Source: CBDHEY01 sp965262305 (GTDB lineage Bacteria > Pseudomonadota > Gammaproteobacteria > Pseudomonadales > Cellvibrionaceae). Taken from it: DNA of 64,000 bases. Shown here piece by piece: positions 34,580 to 41,911 of this stretch. Under the pieces are notes generated by a model that made no database searches, was not told the origin of the DNA, and saw nothing but the letters and a program-made list of their open reading frames with translations. Each line of letters starts with the position of its first letter. Position 1 is the first letter of the stretch. A program made the position numbers and the translations under genes. The stretch lies in NCBI GenBank assembly GCA_965262305.1, contig CBDHEY010000004.1, forward strand, positions 434,001 through 498,000, written 5' to 3'.

Positions 34580-37273
34580 TTAAAAGTTATATTTAAGCCT
34601 TACACCAAATTGAGCTGGATCTTCATAAACAAAACCAATTGTTTGCGCAGTATCAATACGGGCATTTGTGCGCACTACCTCGTCGAAAATATTGTTTCCA
34701 AATAGTTGCGCATTAAATGATCCGCCAGGAGATGTATATGTCACATTAAAATTGACTATAATAGAATCATCTTGTACGTCTGAATAAAGCTCAGATTCAT
34801 TGACATTCCCTTGTCCAAGTTCATTCCCGTCGGCATCTAAATTTGTCGGATTCCCATTATCATCGAGTACATTGTCGAATATGTTTCCCTGCTGTATTAG
34901 GGTTGGATCGATACCGCCTTCAATGTTTTCTGGTGTTAAGAAATATTTACTTCGATAATAGCTGTTAATAGATGGGACTATTTGGCCAAATTTACCAAGG
35001 TCAAAAGTATGGCTGTAGGTTAAGTTAAAGGTAAATTCTGGCGTTGAACGAGGTGTATTACCTGATACATTATGAATGCTGCAATGTTCTAAGTTTGGGT
35101 TTGGGCAACCTAAGACATGGCTGTAACTAAAATCTTCATATTCCGCTTTAGTGTAAGTAACGAATCCATTGAGATATCCATTGTTGCCAACTTTACTTGC
35201 GGCTTCTAGCTCTAACCCGAAGATATCGACACCTGCTGCATTGGTGACCGAATACTCAACTTGATCAGGAAATTCAGTATCAACTAAGTCAACAATGGTA
35301 TCGAAACTGAATGGCTCATCAGCGCCACAACCAGCAAACCCCTCTTCTGGGAGCGTTGCGCCATTTCGATCTAGACTATCGTTAATTCCATTACCGTTTA
35401 AATCACACCCTGTATCACCGAAATTTAAAAATTGAGCTTCCTGTTTATCCTTATAGTCCATGTAAAAAATGGCAGCGGCAAAGTTTAGTGATCCGTCAAA
35501 TGCTTTACCCTTTGAGCCAATTTCGTAGCTGATTAATTTTTCTGTTTCAACAGGAATATCTAGAAATCCTCCTGCACGCGTATTCACTATCCTTTGTGTT
35601 TGCAACGCGGCCTTATGCCCAGAAGCAATTGACGCGTATACATTGGTATCGTCTGTTAAATTGTACTTTCCACCGATACGAAAATCCGTAAAGCTTTCAT
35701 CAGTATCATCGGTGGTCAGGAACGAAGTAAAGCATTCTGGCGTATTGAGAATTTGATCAAACCCGGCGTTAATAAATACACGCCCTTGAGGGTCTGATTC
35801 GGACAATGCACCGGGACACGCGAAATTATTTGCTAAAAACTCGTATCTAGCACTACCTTCATTGGATTTTTTATCATTTGAATGGCGGACACCAAAGAAA
35901 CCTTCGAATCTGTCAGTAAAATCATAGGTAAAATCGGCATAAGCTGCAGTAGTTTCCACTGTATAATTGGGGTTTGGAAAAATTTGAAAACCAAACGGGA
36001 AAAAAGATACGCCAAAATTTCTATCGGTCTCTTCTTTAAAATAAAAAAGGCCAGCCACCCAATCAAGAGCGCCTTCTCCATTTGAAGAAAACTGTAAATC
36101 GTGCACTTCAGATTCATTCAACCAGGGTTCATCAATGAAAACGAGTTCAATGGCCAGACCGGCATCAAGGTCTTGCACTAGAGTATGATCGAATTCTGTT
36201 TGGCCATAGGTATATTTTATATCGAATAATCCGTCGAAGCTGGCATCGATTACAGAACGAAAGTTTTGAATTTTCTGATCCTGTTCGCCGCGGACGCTTA
36301 AAAAGGCTGTGTAGGGGTCGGCTTGAGGGATCTGTTCGCGTGTTAAATTGGCCTCACAGTCGGCGCGTTCACAATCTAATGTAAAAGGTTTTCCTACAGC
36401 TTTATCCTCGAATTGTTCATAGGTTAATAACCAACTGAATGCCTCATTTGGCTTGAATAAGCCACTTACTCGAAATGTTTGGCTATCTTCAGATCCGGGA
36501 GAGCCAGGGCCATCATCGGTGGGATCGCCGTAATTAGTTTCGAATTCCGGAATATTATCGCCGGAGAAATCAGTTGGTAAGGTTGCTCCTCTAAGATCGT
36601 CGTCTCGCACAAGATTGTAAAAACTGTCCCTCTCTCTTTTTGCGAAATTGAATCGTAACGCTAAGCTGTCTCCGACCGGTAAATTAAGTACGCCATTTAT
36701 TCCTTTAGCGGCATAGCTTCCGGCTTCAATTTCCAAAGCTCCTTCCACCGCATCAAAATGGGGTTTTTTGGTGATTACATTGATTGATCCTGTTGTCGCA
36801 TTTCTTCCCGACAAGGTCCCTTGTGGGCCGCGGGTAACTTCCACCCGCTCTACATCACTAAACAATTGTAATGCTGCTTGAGGACGGGCGGTATAAACAC
36901 CATCAATATTAAAAGATACATTGGGTTCACCAGTCTCGATGTAATTGGAATTACCAACCCCTCGTATGCTTATATCGACGGATCCCTGCCCATCGACACC
37001 ATTGTCTCGTATTTGTAGTCCTGGAACTAATTGGGCTAAATTACTAACGTCGTTTACATTAAAAATTTCTAAGGCTTCGTCTGATAATGCACTAATAGAT
37101 AAGGGGGTATCAGGTAATTTAGATTCGCGGCGTGTTGCTGTTACAACAACCTCCTCTAGATTAAACAGGCTATTCGAGCTTTGTGTTTCTGTATTTTCTG
37201 TTTGAGCTACCGAAGAAAATGCAATGGTCGAATTTACGACGGCAACCGCAATACTTAGGGGCGTGCGGTACAT
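34580..37273 (-). CDS. TonB-dependent outer-membrane receptor 2
   Basis: A paralogue of the preceding receptor with the same architecture: signal peptide MYRTPLSIAVAVVN, EEVVVTATRR, plug motif RGPQGTLSGRNATTGSINV and barrel end FGVRLKYNF. The start is set at ATG 37273, preceded by AGGAGAG exactly as in receptor 1; an upstream in-frame ATG at 37318 would add 15 residues encoded by the duplicated leader and is unlikely. Proteins agree at most positions while third codon positions differ widely, so the duplication is old and both copies are under selection. It lies 190 bp downstream of the ABC permease stop. Confidence 0.94.
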   Translation of the reverse strand: MYRTPLSIAVAVVNSTIAFSSVAQTENTETQSSNSLFNLEEVVVTATRRESKLPDTPLSISALSDEALEIFNVNDVSNLAQLVPGLQIRDNGVDGQGSVDISIRGVGNSNYIETGEPNVSFNIDGVYTARPQAALQLFSDVERVEVTRGPQGTLSGRNATTGSINVITKKPHFDAVEGALEIEAGSYAAKGINGVLNLPVGDSLALRFNFAKRERDSFYNLVRDDDLRGATLPTDFSGDNIPEFETNYGDPTDDGPGSPGSEDSQTFRVSGLFKPNEAFSWLLTYEQFEDKAVGKPFTLDCERADCEANLTREQIPQADPYTAFLSVRGEQDQKIQNFRSVIDASFDGLFDIKYTYGQTEFDHTLVQDLDAGLAIELVFIDEPWLNESEVHDLQFSSNGEGALDWVAGLFYFKEETDRNFGVSFFPFGFQIFPNPNYTVETTAAYADFTYDFTDRFEGFFGVRHSNDKKSNEGSARYEFLANNFACPGALSESDPQGRVFINAGFDQILNTPECFTSFLTTDDTDESFTDFRIGGKYNLTDDTNVYASIASGHKAALQTQRIVNTRAGGFLDIPVETEKLISYEIGSKGKAFDGSLNFAAAIFYMDYKDKQEAQFLNFGDTGCDLNGNGINDSLDRNGATLPEEGFAGCGADEPFSFDTIVDLVDTEFPDQVEYSVTNAAGVDIFGLELEAASKVGNNGYLNGFVTYTKAEYEDFSYSHVLGCPNPNLEHCSIHNVSGNTPRSTPEFTFNLTYSHTFDLGKFGQIVPSINSYYRSKYFLTPENIEGGIDPTLIQQGNIFDNVLDDNGNPTNLDADGNELGQGNVNESELYSDVQDDSIIVNFNVTYTSPGGSFNAQLFGNNIFDEVVRTNARIDTAQTIGFVYEDPAQFGVRLKYNF

Positions 37274-37400
37274 GGGTACTCTCCTACTTAAATAATTTTT
37301 AACATCACCATGAATCAATCAAGTTGATTGATAAACAGGATCTTATTCAGGATCTAGACTATTGTTATTGAGTACTCGTTATTTAAGACGCCATAAAATT
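37274..37400 (-). promoter_or_regulatory. Leader of TonB receptor 2 with direct repeat
   Basis: On the plus strand CAGGATCTTATTCAGGATC contains a direct repeat (CAGGATC, 12-13 bp period). The equivalent position upstream of receptor 1 reads CATGAT-N6-CATGATC. Conservation in both leaders suggests a shared regulator-binding site or RNA element. No named box fits. Confidence 0.4.
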
Positions 37401-37464
37401 CAAAAACGAACCGGCGTTGTTAATTTTTTTGAAGATGAAAAATCAATGATGAGAAGATTTATGT

Positions 37465-38331
37465 TTATCTTGCGGTAGATCTTTTTATAAAAGACAATAA
37501 AAATAATACACCAGCAGAAAAAACAATGGCTCCACCGGTTGGAATTGGCCAGATGGCTGAGACTATAACTCCGCTTAACGCTATGATTCCACCAAAAATA
37601 AAACTAAGCCAAAAATACTGTAATAAATTATTAGAAATATTTTTAGCGGTGGCAGCGGGCGAAACCAACAGCGCTAGGACGAGTAAAGCACCAATTAGTT
37701 TCAAACTTGAAACAACCAATAAAGTAAGTACAAAAGTAAAAAAATAACTTTCTATAAAAGTATTTGACTGTTTCGTTTGTTCGATACCGATTCCTAAGCT
37801 TGATAATAAAAGCCGATTAAAATTTCTATAAAGATATACACTACACAAAATAGAAATAATAAAGAGCAATACAACATCAAACTCACTCACGGTGATTAGA
37901 TTTCCAAAGAGTATTGCTTCTACTTGATGAACATCAAATTTTTTCGTAACAATAATCAATAGTACAATGCCTAACCCAAGCACCTGAGAGAGAATTAAAC
38001 CAACGATTACCTCATTGTCTAAAATCATGTGGCGATTTATGTAATTCATTAGGAAAGCAACAATTAATGTGAAGCCGTATAAACCTAAATAGGTTTGATT
38101 TAACGGCTCACCTATTAATAAACCTATTGCCACACCTGTAAGTGCTGCATTACCTAGAGTTTGGGAAAAAAAAACCATTTGCTTAGCAACAACAATGGTT
38201 CCAAAAGAACCCAGTAGAGGTCCTATGATACATGCCGCTATAAATGCTCGAACAGTAAACGCCTGTTCAAATGCCATAGGAAGAAGGCCTAAATGCACTA
38301 GCTTTTGAAAAAAATAATATACTAAATCCAT
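37465..38331 (-). CDS. Metal ABC transporter permease (ZnuB-like, ABC-3 family)
   Basis: A 288-residue inner-membrane permease of the ABC-3 family that carries Zn, Mn or Fe. It has about eight hydrophobic segments, with AFIAACIIGPLLGSFGTIVVAK near the start split over residues 28-50 and the conserved LIGALLVLALLVSPAATAK near residue 215. The start overlaps the ATPase gene by 10 bp, showing tight coupling. It is the last gene of the five-gene metal operon and lies directly upstream of receptor 2. Confidence 0.92.
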   Translation of the reverse strand: MDLVYYFFQKLVHLGLLPMAFEQAFTVRAFIAACIIGPLLGSFGTIVVAKQMVFFSQTLGNAALTGVAIGLLIGEPLNQTYLGLYGFTLIVAFLMNYINRHMILDNEVIVGLILSQVLGLGIVLLIIVTKKFDVHQVEAILFGNLITVSEFDVVLLFIISILCSVYLYRNFNRLLLSSLGIGIEQTKQSNTFIESYFFTFVLTLLVVSSLKLIGALLVLALLVSPAATAKNISNNLLQYFWLSFIFGGIIALSGVIVSAIWPIPTGGAIVFSAGVLFLLSFIKRSTAR

Positions 38332-39074
38332 GAATTTAGATTTTCCGAAGCATCGTGTAAACGCTTATTTATCGTAAGATTTTTCTCTGCTCGATATTCG
38401 TAGAATTCAGCTATAGTACCAGTAAATAGAAGAGATTTATTAATAAGAGAGATCATATTACTGAAATCTAAAAAGCTGGCCAAATCATGTGTAACAATCA
38501 CAATGGTCAATCCATCATCGCTGAATTTTTTACAGAGTTCTATTAAAGCGACACTAGTAATTTCATCGATATGGTTGGTTGGTTCGTCCAAAATAAGTAA
38601 TTCAGGCAATGGCCAAATAGCTTGGCAAAAAAAAATTCTTCTGGCTTCGCCGCCAGAGAGGGATTTCATTTGCTTATCGATTAAGTTAGACGACCCTATC
38701 CGATCTAAAATGTCACTAACATGTTTTCGTTTTTCTTTATCAATCCTAATAAAAGCTGGGCTTTTCCACCAGCAGATACTTAAAAATTCCGCAACGGTTA
38801 ATGGTAATCCAGAGTGAAATTGCGCTAATTGAGGCACATATCCAATCGGTCTATTTTGATTTAATCGTGTCGTTATTTTTCCACTAAATTCGGTTTTGCC
38901 TAAAATACATTTTATTAGGCTTGATTTGCCAGCACCGTTCGGGCCCAGAATAAGATGAATACCGCCTCTATCAATCGAGAAATCAATTTTTTCTAAAATT
39001 ACTTCGTTATTTTGGATTAAATTTAGATCTTCAAATTTGATAATCCAATCAGAATCAGCCTGACGCATTTCCAT
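38322..39074 (-). CDS. Metal ABC transporter ATP-binding protein (ZnuC-like)
   Basis: A 250-residue ABC ATPase with Walker A LILGPNGAGKSSLIKCILG, the Q loop at IGYVPQLAQF, signature SLSGGEARRIFFCQA, Walker B LLILDEPTNHID, and switch His in IVIVTHDLASF. The asparagine after the Walker B proline (EPTNH) is common in the Znu/Mnt branch. It overlaps the permease start by 10 bp and the binding-protein stop by 20 bp, so the three are translationally coupled. Confidence 0.93.
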   Translation of the reverse strand: MEMRQADSDWIIKFEDLNLIQNNEVILEKIDFSIDRGGIHLILGPNGAGKSSLIKCILGKTEFSGKITTRLNQNRPIGYVPQLAQFHSGLPLTVAEFLSICWWKSPAFIRIDKEKRKHVSDILDRIGSSNLIDKQMKSLSGGEARRIFFCQAIWPLPELLILDEPTNHIDEITSVALIELCKKFSDDGLTIVIVTHDLASFLDFSNMISLINKSLLFTGTIAEFYEYRAEKNLTINKRLHDASENLNSWI

Positions 39075-39965
39075 TTTTTAAAACCCAATCTTTAATTGCT
39101 CTTATAATTGTTTGGTGATTATAAATAATATCCTGTTCGAATTTTTCTGATGAATATTCTCCATATATTCCGTGGGTTAGATCATATACTTTGGTTTCTT
39201 GAGCTGTTACTAATTCTAATAGCGTTGGATCTGGGAAATATTTTTCGGAAAACAAGATATCTGGTTGGATTTGGGCGAACTCCTTTTTGAGAGCAGTCAA
39301 TTCACTTATTGACAGTTGACCAGAATGTTTCTGTTTTAGAACAAGGTCAACATCCAACCCTAATTCATTTAACAAATGTCGATACCCATTATGAGTCGTC
39401 GCTATCACCAGGTTTTCCGTATTGATTGAATCTAATTGATTGATTGAACTTGCGAGAATCGCGCGCAGTTTTTTCTATATATCTTTGCGTTCTCTTTATA
39501 GATTTCGGCATTTTGGCTATCTAGGTGAGCCAATGATTTGGAAATTTGATGCACTTGATTAGCAGCACTATTAATGGAAATGAAGTTATGGCTGTGCTCA
39601 ATACTTCCGTGTTTAGTGCCATCCGCGTGTACATGAGGTGTTGTCATGCCGGGATCTATTATCATTATTTCTTTTTCAATTGCTTTAATCATAGGCTCTA
39701 TAAATTCGTCATGACCCATTCCATTTATCACAATAGCGTCGATATTTTGCAAATTTAGTATGTCTTGAGTGCGTGGTTGATAAGAGTGAGGATTAATGCC
39801 ATTGGGTATAACGGGTGTCACATCAACTAGCTCCATACCGACATTTGCCACCCACGAATAATAGGGATTTAAGGTGACGCCAATATTCAAGTTAGAAGAA
39901 TAGGCACTACTAGATATGACAATTAAAAGTAGAACAAACAAAGAAGAAAGGGTTTTATTTTTCAT
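39055..39965 (-). CDS. Metal-binding protein (ZnuA-like), split by a -1 frameshift
   Basis: Periplasmic cluster A-1 binding protein. The upstream frame starts MKNKTLSSLFVLLLIVISS (signal peptide) and has PNGINPHSYQPRTQDIL, GMGHDEF and a His-rich loop TPHVHADGTKHGSIEHSH, then hits TAG at 39434-39432. The -1 frame, open from 39468 to 39055, supplies the missing half with ATTHNGYRHLLNELGL, another metal-site His. The switch lies at A-AAA-AAC (39474-39468), a canonical slippery heptamer in the correct phase. Joined, the product is about 303 residues, the normal family length. It may be programmed frameshifting, a recent pseudogene, or a homopolymer error. The stop overlaps the ATPase gene. Confidence 0.8.
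39452..39474 (-). other. Slippery heptamer and small downstream hairpin
   Basis: The minus strand reads A-AAA-AAC at 39474-39468 with zero-frame codons AAA and AAC, then a 5-base spacer, then GCGA-TTC-TCGC (39462-39452), a 4-bp stem with a 3-base loop. The heptamer and spacing fit a -1 frameshift signal, but the stem is short. Confidence 0.5.
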
Positions 39966-40578
39966 TTTCTTTTTTCCTGAGTAATAGGTCATTGCGCGCT
40001 AGTAGCCAAGTCCATCCTGCTTCCGGTAGTCGCTCTCCTGGATAGTTTCGATTCGATTGCGGGTAATACCATATTTGGGAGGCGGTATTTTTGTTTGGAT
40101 CATAATCGACGCCAGGGTGGGGGTGCGGATGATAGCCTGAGTGTAAATCAATAATACGGAGTAAGAGTGTGGTTGATAAATCGGTATTTGTACCCCAATA
40201 GTCCACCCACGACCCGTGTTGAAAGGCTAACCAAGTGAATTTGTAAGATTGATTAGGTAATAGGTTATGAGCAAAGGGTAAAACGCCTTCTTCTTCGAGT
40301 ACAAATGTTTCCGGCCAAAAACCTGTATCGTCGTAAAGCAAAGTAACCTCGGACGTTGAGTAAACCATTGTTTCAAAGAGATACTTTTGGGCGCTACTTA
40401 GTTCGTTTATGAACTTTTGATAAGGTTTCAGTTGTTGCTCGTCAGCAACATCATTTTGTAAAAATCGTAAAAACCCAATAAAACATATTGCCAAGCAAAA
40501 GGAAAACACAAATAGAGTTTCATTTTTGCTCGAGTAGGCTTTTACATTGGTCTCTAACATGATTATTGTTGAATACAA
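39955..40578 (-). CDS. Membrane-anchored periplasmic protein with HPHPHP motif
   Basis: A 207-residue protein with one hydrophobic segment (about residues 22-40, LFVFSFCLAICFIGFLRFL) and a periplasmic remainder. The segment DLHSGYHPHPHPGVDYDPN, rich in His, Asp and Pro, looks like a metal-handling site. The ending WTWLLARNDLLLRKK is basic. It lies between the 402-residue unknown (6 bp) and the binding protein (overlapping start), so it is part of the metal operon, perhaps a metal chaperone. I recall uncharacterised DUF proteins in similar Zn-ABC clusters, but I cannot confirm the family. Confidence 0.75.
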   Translation of the reverse strand: MYSTIIMLETNVKAYSSKNETLFVFSFCLAICFIGFLRFLQNDVADEQQLKPYQKFINELSSAQKYLFETMVYSTSEVTLLYDDTGFWPETFVLEEEGVLPFAHNLLPNQSYKFTWLAFQHGSWVDYWGTNTDLSTTLLLRIIDLHSGYHPHPHPGVDYDPNKNTASQIWYYPQSNRNYPGERLPEAGWTWLLARNDLLLRKKENEK

Positions 40579-40584
40579 TTTTTT

Positions 40585-41793
40585 CTAAAGATGAATAGAG
40601 TGCTGTGGTTCCATCGATCGCTCTAGTACCCAATCAACTGGGTCAAAGAAATCTTCATCTAATACTTTTTGACTGATCGACGGAGTGTACCAATCTCTTA
40701 CTTCTAAAATTTTAGGATAGGCTTGTAAGTCACGAACATAAACAAGTTCCCCGGGGATGCCTCTTACACCATCAATTGAATTAAAAGCTTGATTAGATAA
40801 CTCAATTCCTATCAAAATAAAGCGATTGGTGGTTTCGATGTCTGTGTTAACTTTCTGTATGTTAAAACCCAGAGAATCGTAGAGTTTCGCCGCCGCTAGA
40901 TGAAAAATCATTCGTTCACTGTTTGCTTTTTTTTGTGAGGCAAAGCGATTGTCGCTGAGCAGACCAAAATGCAAATTAAATTCATTTAGCGATAAAGGTT
41001 CTCCCTCTACTCTTGCCATTAACGCGGATTTAGATAAATTTGCCTGTTTTACATCTCTATAAAACCGTTCGATTTTTGATGTTGCTAATAGGTCATTGCG
41101 AAAGTCGACCCAACGTTTTTTCATTCGTTGTTGTTCGTCCGCAGGGGTAAGTTCAGTATCTTGTGTGATTCCCGTTGCTGGATTTATTTTTTCAGCATCC
41201 GCCAATTTGGACAAATACTCCTTTAATCCTTTCACAGTTGGTGGCATATCGCCAAGAACGATAAGTTCTTCTAAAAAGGCAGCTTTTTTTCCGGCAGCAT
41301 AAAAGCGAGAAACGGTTTGGTATTCTGGAGACGTTTCTAAACCTTTGTTCAAAGCTTCTTTATGTAGCATTTTGAAGGACGTGAATAACTCTGCCTGATC
41401 ACTAAACCAGCTTTTTATCCCTTCATGATATACATTGGGGTTTGCCTTGAGTAATGTGAGTGTATCTATGTAATCATGGACATTTTCCGGGTAGGCCAAT
41501 GCAATACCACGAACTAAATTAAAGTGAGCATAGAACTTAGGTTGTACACGGTCATATTTTGTATCAAATGCAGTGAGTCGCTCTAAATAATTCAGAAACT
41601 CTGTACGATTAAATACGCTCGATTTTTCACCAGTTATAACGCTTTCTTCATTGGATAATTTGGTGTAGTAGGCTTTAATTTTCGGTGCAACAGAAAAGTG
41701 GGCATGTGTGTATGAGGTAAAAGCACATAATAGGTAACCGAATGAAGAAAAAAATAGATAACCTAAAATGACCGTAAATTTTTTAGAAAACAT
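40585..41793 (-). CDS. Unrecognised membrane-anchored protein, first gene of metal operon
   Basis: A 402-residue protein with an N-terminal signal or anchor (residues 7-27). The body is mostly helical and charged. The segment MARVEGEPLSLNEFNLHFG is reminiscent of the N-terminal helix of SurA-like parvulin chaperones, but no parvulin domain is visible, so this is only a hint. The C-terminal part has ILEVRDWYTPSISQKVLDED and ends in His-containing residues. It is 6 bp upstream of the HPHPHP protein gene, so it probably acts in metal uptake or in assembly of its components. Confidence 0.7.
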   Translation of the reverse strand: MFSKKFTVILGYLFFSSFGYLLCAFTSYTHAHFSVAPKIKAYYTKLSNEESVITGEKSSVFNRTEFLNYLERLTAFDTKYDRVQPKFYAHFNLVRGIALAYPENVHDYIDTLTLLKANPNVYHEGIKSWFSDQAELFTSFKMLHKEALNKGLETSPEYQTVSRFYAAGKKAAFLEELIVLGDMPPTVKGLKEYLSKLADAEKINPATGITQDTELTPADEQQRMKKRWVDFRNDLLATSKIERFYRDVKQANLSKSALMARVEGEPLSLNEFNLHFGLLSDNRFASQKKANSERMIFHLAAAKLYDSLGFNIQKVNTDIETTNRFILIGIELSNQAFNSIDGVRGIPGELVYVRDLQAYPKILEVRDWYTPSISQKVLDEDFFDPVDWVLERSMEPQHSIHL

Positions 41794-41872
41794 TGTGATC
41801 GTCCACTAAAAAAGCATGTTATGTCAGCTTAGCTTTTATTAATTGCAGTTTTAGTACTGTTATTGGGATATA

Positions 41873-41892
41873 AGGGGAGCTATTGCTCCCCT
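41873..41892 (-). terminator. Hairpin terminator after the phosphoesterase gene
   Basis: AGGGGAGC (41873-41880) pairs perfectly with GCTCCCCT (41885-41892) around TATT. The stem is strong but the following minus-strand tract is only weakly T-rich. It separates the phosphoesterase from the metal operon. Confidence 0.65.
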
Positions 41893-41911
41893 AGGCTAAC
41901 TAATGATGAAA

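Noticed and set aside
37274..37318. Longer start for TonB receptor 2
   Set aside because: The 15 extra residues come from the duplicated leader and precede a ribosome site identical to that of receptor 1.
39963..39992. Longer start for the metal-binding protein at ATG 39992
   Set aside because: The signal peptide begins at MKNKTL (39965), which also overlaps the upstream stop for translational coupling.
41794..41911. Zur-type operator upstream of the metal operon
   Set aside because: I looked for a dyad such as GTTATAATATAAC and saw only a half-like TGTTATGTCA without a symmetric partner.
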